Shown here one piece after another: positions 5,385 to 8,024 of a stretch of DNA of 8,024 nt. Both the position numbers and the translations under genes were made by a program. The stretch spans positions 1 to 8,024 of the forward strand of contig CALKLQ010000025.1 in NCBI GenBank assembly GCA_937992055.1. Reading direction: 5' to 3'. Origin of the DNA: an uncultured Clostridia bacterium. GTDB lineage: Bacteria > Bacillota > Clostridia > Christensenellales > UBA1242. A model generated the notes under the pieces. It had not been told where the DNA came from. It ran no database searches and saw only the letters and a program-made list of their open reading frames with translations. How positions within the stretch are numbered: position 1 is the first letter of the stretch; each line of letters opens with the position of its first letter.

Positions 5385-6803
5385 TTAATCAAAATCCTCA
5401 AAATTATTAAAATCACCCTCTTGAACTTCCAAAAGCTCCGCCTCTTCGTTGGCTCTAACATGGGCTTTAGGTTTAAAATCAATATCGGTAAATGTGGTGT
5501 ATTCACCAAACCATCTGAGCTTAATAGTGTCCAAAGAACCATTTCTGTGTTTTGCAATGTTAAGTTCGCAAACCCCAGGTTCATCTTCATTTGGCACATC
5601 GTTATACATTTCCGCCTTGTAAATAAACATAACAATATCTGCATCTTGCTCAATTGAACCAGATTCTCTAAGATCGGACAGAACAGGCCTATGATCTTTT
5701 CTTGTTTCAACTGCACGGGAAAGCTGAGAAAGAACAATGATTGGCACATCCAGCTCTCTAGCCGCAATTTTTAGATATCTGGTAATTTCGCTAATCTCTT
5801 GTTGTCTGTTATCTTTAACCTTTCCACCACTGTTCATAAGTTGAAGATAGTCAATCATAACAAGGTCCAAACCACCCTCTCTTTTTAACCTCCTACACTT
5901 GGAAAGAATGTCAATTGGGGTATTCATGGAAGAATCGTCAATGTAAAGTCCTGCGTCAACAAGTTTTTTATTTGCCGCCCAAATCGCCTTCCATTCATCA
6001 ACAGAAAGCTCACCTTTTAACGCCTTTGCCATGCTCACACACGCCACGGAGCAAAGCGCCCTTTGAGCCAGTTGGGTCTTGGGCATTTCAAGAGAGAAAA
6101 TGGCACATCTCTTTTTTTGGGTAATTGCTATATTTGTCACCACATTCATGGCAAACGAGGTTTTTCCCACACCGGGTCTTGCCGCAAGAAGAATAAGATC
6201 GGAGTTTTGAAGACCATTAGTAAGCCTGTCCAAATCTTTAAAACCGGTTGCCATTCCCCTTAAAACGTCTTTGTTTTTTGAAATTTTATCAAATTTATCT
6301 ATAACACTTTTAAGGGCATCGCCAATATGTTCAAGACTTGTTGTGTCCTCATTCTGGGCAATTTCAAAAATCAATTTTTCCGCATAAGAAAGAGCTTCCG
6401 TTTTGTCATCACTTTCATATGAATTTTCAATTATTTTTTGACCGGATGAAATGAGCTTTCTTAAAACACTGTCCCTCTTGACAATGTTCATGTAATGTGA
6501 AAAGTTGACGGCAGAGGGAACCACGTTTGTTAGTGTTGTCAAATATTCTATTCCGCCAACCTGCTCAAGCTGTCCTGCCTTGTCCAGTTCATCTGATAAC
6601 GTGACAAAATCAACAGGCGCATTGCTGTTGTAAATTTTGTTCATGGCTTCAAAAATGGTTGAGTGCGCATCAATATAAAAATCTTCACCGCCAAGCTTAG
6701 ACATAACCTCAACGGGCACGTTTTCATCAATTAAGATACATCCCAAAATAGCCTGTTCCGCCTCAACACTATGTGGCATTATTTTTGCATTCTTTTTTTC
6801 CAT
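5385..6803 (-). CDS. dnaB: Replicative DNA helicase DnaB (DnaC in Bacillus nomenclature)
   Basis: Hexameric 5'-3' helicase that unwinds DNA at the replication fork and recruits primase. The 472-residue product has the N-terminal primase-interacting domain (PHSVEAEQAILGCIL at 10-24, through about 110), a linker, and the RecA-like C-terminal ATPase domain. Visible motifs are Walker A ARPGVGKTSF (208-217, K214, T215), catalytic-Glu motif FSLEM (236-240, E239), Walker B LDLVMIDYLQLM (312-323, D318), VLSQLSR (357-363), LSDLRESGSIEQDAD (375-389) and the arginine-finger region AKHRNG (417-422). No intein is present. The last 20 residues are strongly acidic and aromatic (...GDFNNFEDFD), a slight extension over the usual length. 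The ATG is preceded by AGAGGA, which overlaps the stop of the upstream small membrane-protein gene, so the two are probably translationally coupled. dnaB is the last gene of this leftward unit. Confidence 0.97.
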   Translation of the reverse strand: MEKKNAKIMPHSVEAEQAILGCILIDENVPVEVMSKLGGEDFYIDAHSTIFEAMNKIYNSNAPVDFVTLSDELDKAGQLEQVGGIEYLTTLTNVVPSAVNFSHYMNIVKRDSVLRKLISSGQKIIENSYESDDKTEALSYAEKLIFEIAQNEDTTSLEHIGDALKSVIDKFDKISKNKDVLRGMATGFKDLDRLTNGLQNSDLILLAARPGVGKTSFAMNVVTNIAITQKKRCAIFSLEMPKTQLAQRALCSVACVSMAKALKGELSVDEWKAIWAANKKLVDAGLYIDDSSMNTPIDILSKCRRLKREGGLDLVMIDYLQLMNSGGKVKDNRQQEISEITRYLKIAARELDVPIIVLSQLSRAVETRKDHRPVLSDLRESGSIEQDADIVMFIYKAEMYNDVPNEDEPGVCELNIAKHRNGSLDTIKLRWFGEYTTFTDIDFKPKAHVRANEEAELLEVQEGDFNNFEDFD

Positions 6804-6809
6804 ATTCCT

Positions 6810-7046
6810 CTACCTATTAAAAGGGTCGTCCAGTTTTTCCCTTTTCTCCTTTTTCTTTTGTTCAATTTTGTTATAAATCAAAATATAGGCAAAACAAACA
6901 ATACTGCAACAAAGCACAATCAAAAAAATTGCCAGGGCATTGTTCATTTTCCAAACAGCAAAATAGTAAGATAACAAAAATGCCAAGGGTACAATTATAA
7001 GCGCTCCTATGCCAATTTTTTTTGCCAAGCCTTTGGTTTTGTTCAC
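6810..7046 (-). CDS. Small two-helix membrane protein upstream of dnaB
   Basis: A 78-residue protein of unknown function. The start is taken as GTG at 7046, because AGGAGAAG lies 7 nt upstream (7058-7051); an upstream ATG at 7094 would add 16 residues but has no ribosome-binding site and gives a Cys-rich, unlikely N-terminus. Residues 1-11 are basic (NKTKGLAKK). Two hydrophobic segments follow, at about 12-32 and 36-58, joined by a tight VWKMNN turn, then a charged tail rich in Lys and Glu (IEQKKKEKREKLDDPFNR). Positive ends suggest that both termini are in the cytoplasm. Its TAG stop lies six nucleotides before the dnaB ATG and inside the dnaB ribosome-binding site, so the two genes are co-transcribed. 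I do not recognise the family. Confidence 0.7.
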   Translation of the reverse strand: MNKTKGLAKKIGIGALIIVPLAFLLSYYFAVWKMNNALAIFLIVLCCSIVCFAYILIYNKIEQKKKEKREKLDDPFNR

Positions 7047-7390
7047 TAGACTTCTCCTGTAAATTACACTTTGACATAGTTTATCACATTGCAAATAAAA
7101 AAAAAAGAATTTTATTCTAAAAAATCGATAAGGTGTTTAAACTATGAGGTCATGCTTGCTCTTTCTCTTTTAATCATGTTTACTAAAAACCCTTGGCAAA
7201 CCATTTTTGTTTAATATTAACTTAAGGCTACTTGAACCAGCCTCACCGCGCTTTGAAATAAAATAAACCCCACCAACTTTTTTTAACATAAGAAGGTTTT
7301 TTAACATATAAATTACATATATATTAATGTTAAACTTTAAATGAACAGTTCACACAAAAGCTAAAAAAAAACAAAATGTGAGGTGTGAAT
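7047..7390. other. Divergent intergenic region between the dnaB unit and the 148-residue gene
   Basis: This stretch contains no gene I can support. On the minus strand an extended -10, TGA-TAAACT (TAAACT at 7083 to 7078), could start the dnaB unit, though with only a T-tract at -35. A hairpin AGGCT/AGCCT (7225-7229 with 7239-7243, 9-nt loop) lies in the middle. Boxes of TTTAACAT cluster near 7280-7334, upstream of the rightward gene. Confidence 0.45.
7279..7334 (+). promoter_or_regulatory. Probable promoter with repeated TTTAACAT boxes
   Basis: TTTTTTAACATA occurs twice (7279-7290 and 7297-7308), and ATGTTAAA, the inverse of TTTAACAT, occurs at 7327-7334. The first copy supplies a -35-like TTAACA (7283-7288), followed by an 18-nt spacer and TATAAA (7307-7312). 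Repeated boxes that overlap and flank a promoter suggest an operator, but the area is AT-rich and no regulator is known. Confidence 0.35.
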
Positions 7391-7837
7391 ATGGAATATG
7401 ACGACTATCAAATTTTAAATGACTACTCTCAATTGGCAAAAGCCTACTATGACTCCATGAAAAAACGTGGTTTTGTTTTTTTTAGACTTGATGATGTTGA
7501 GGAGCAAAAATTAATAATATGCCAACAGGCTTTAAACCTTCTTGAGCCTCTTTTAGAGAGTTACAAAAAAAGCCTAAAAGTGGCAAGAGGAAAAGAACAA
7601 CAAACAATGATTAAAAAATTATGCGAATTGAGTCAAAGACAAATAGAACAATTAAAAAGGGAATTCCCCATTAAATCTGAGCTAATAAAAACAAATCTGG
7701 GCAACCCTCTTTCCTGCGAGGCAAAATTAATAAAAAAGCTGTTTGAAATTTATAAGTTAGAAGACAATGAAAGAAAAAACCTGCTTGTTTCTTCCATGAT
7801 TGAAGATAGACTTGAAACACTTTCTGGTTGTTGCTAA
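7391..7837 (+). CDS. Helical protein of unknown function, 148 residues
   Basis: A soluble, almost entirely helical protein with no signal peptide or membrane segment. The start is taken as ATG 7391, because GAGG (7380-7383) is 7 nt upstream; the in-frame GTG at 7385 would be too close to that site. The sequence begins with an acidic, tyrosine-rich stretch (MEYDDYQILNDYSQ), continues with long amphipathic helices rich in Lys, Glu, Gln and Leu (about 35-62 and 65-92), then a PIKSEL...NPLSCEAKLIKKLFEIYKL region, and ends in a Cys-Cys pair. Cysteines are at 44, 78, 109, 147 and 148. I do not recognise a family. It stands alone, with a candidate promoter in front and a strong terminator 134 nt behind. 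Confidence 0.7.
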   Translation: MEYDDYQILNDYSQLAKAYYDSMKKRGFVFFRLDDVEEQKLIICQQALNLLEPLLESYKKSLKVARGKEQQTMIKKLCELSQRQIEQLKREFPIKSELIKTNLGNPLSCEAKLIKKLFEIYKLEDNERKNLLVSSMIEDRLETLSGCC

Positions 7838-7945
7838 TAATTTGCCGTTACTATAAATCTGGTCTTAAAACCGGAAAAAATAAAGTACACTTTAGATTTT
7901 AGGAAAAAGTAAACCCTATTTGCATAATGATTTGGTTCAGACGTC

Positions 7946-7961
7946 CGCAAAAAATTTTGCG
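7946..7961. repeat. Perfect short palindrome
   Basis: CGCAAAA and TTTTGCG flank two A residues, giving a 7-bp inverted repeat with almost no loop. Its form suits a dimeric protein-binding site better than an RNA hairpin. Nothing else around it indicates its role. Confidence 0.4.
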
Positions 7962-7971
7962 TATTACATAA

Positions 7972-8000
7972 AAAAAGTATCGAAGAATTCGATACTTTTT
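7972..8000. terminator. Strong bidirectional terminator
   Basis: A 13-bp perfect stem, AAAAAGTATCGAA (7972-7984) with TTCGATACTTTTT (7988-8000) and a GAA loop, gives T5 on both strands. It ends the transcript of the 148-residue gene and may also serve a gene to the right of the window. Beyond it (8001-8024) nothing can be identified. Confidence 0.85.
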
Positions 8001-8024
8001 GGTATGCTTTTGTCTATTTCAACT

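Noticed and set aside
5333..5767. 144-codon minus-strand frame and 95-codon plus-strand frame (5370-5657)
   Set aside because: Both overlap the well-supported dnaB coding sequence in other frames.
7047..7094. Upstream ATG start for the small membrane protein
   Set aside because: It has no ribosome-binding site, whereas the GTG at 7046 has a well-spaced AGGAGA-type site.
7095..7130. Minus-strand hairpin AGAAT-AAA-ATTCT with a long T-run as a terminator
   Set aside because: The stem is only five base pairs and nearly all A-T, and no minus-strand gene lies upstream of it in the window.
7221..7255. tRNA-like T-arm (GGTTCAAG on the minus strand)
   Set aside because: No acceptor stem, D-arm or anticodon arm can be formed around it.

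Overview
The window is a low-GC bacterial chromosome segment that looks like Bacillota (Firmicutes), most likely an uncultured clostridial or related gut-type lineage. This rests on AT-rich spacers, Shine-Dalgarno sites of AGGAGG type, GTG starts, a Bacillota-like 23S rRNA and housekeeping proteins of Gram-positive type. TGA is used as a stop (end of the KilA-N gene), so the Mycoplasma code does not apply. Genus-level placement is not possible from the sequence alone.

Layout. Positions 1-644 are the 5' part of a 23S rRNA gene on the minus strand, running off the left edge. Its upstream side carries no 16S gene. Instead there is a leader of about 220 nt, a strong promoter (TTGACA-N18-TAGTAT with an extended -10) and an A/T-tract UP-like element. 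A gene-free AT-rich stretch follows (about 904-1268), then a 240-bp block of hairpin-forming repeats (1269-1505): a half repeat, a cloverleaf-like three-hairpin element and two near-identical 67-68 nt units. This block sits directly before uppP (undecaprenyl-diphosphate phosphatase, cell wall lipid carrier recycling). folD (one-carbon folate metabolism) follows with its own likely promoter.

Between folD and the next gene lie a second compact cluster of three abutting hairpins (3491-3543) and a frameshifted coding remnant (3578-3744). Then comes an intact KilA-N domain gene of phage or mobile-element type. A bidirectional terminator separates it from three minus-strand genes: a small secreted protein, the replicative helicase dnaB, and a 78-residue two-helix membrane protein whose stop lies within the dnaB ribosome-binding site. 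A divergent intergenic region with repeated TTTAACAT boxes leads to a 148-residue helical protein of unknown function, closed by a strong terminator near the right edge.

The core genes (23S rRNA, uppP, folD, dnaB) are unrelated housekeeping functions that share a neighbourhood rather than a pathway. The accessory content is the hairpin repeat blocks, the KilA-N gene with the decayed fragment in front of it, and the three proteins I do not recognise. I see no clear multi-gene undescribed system. The most unusual signals are the apparently free-standing 23S transcription unit and the two multi-hairpin repeat clusters.
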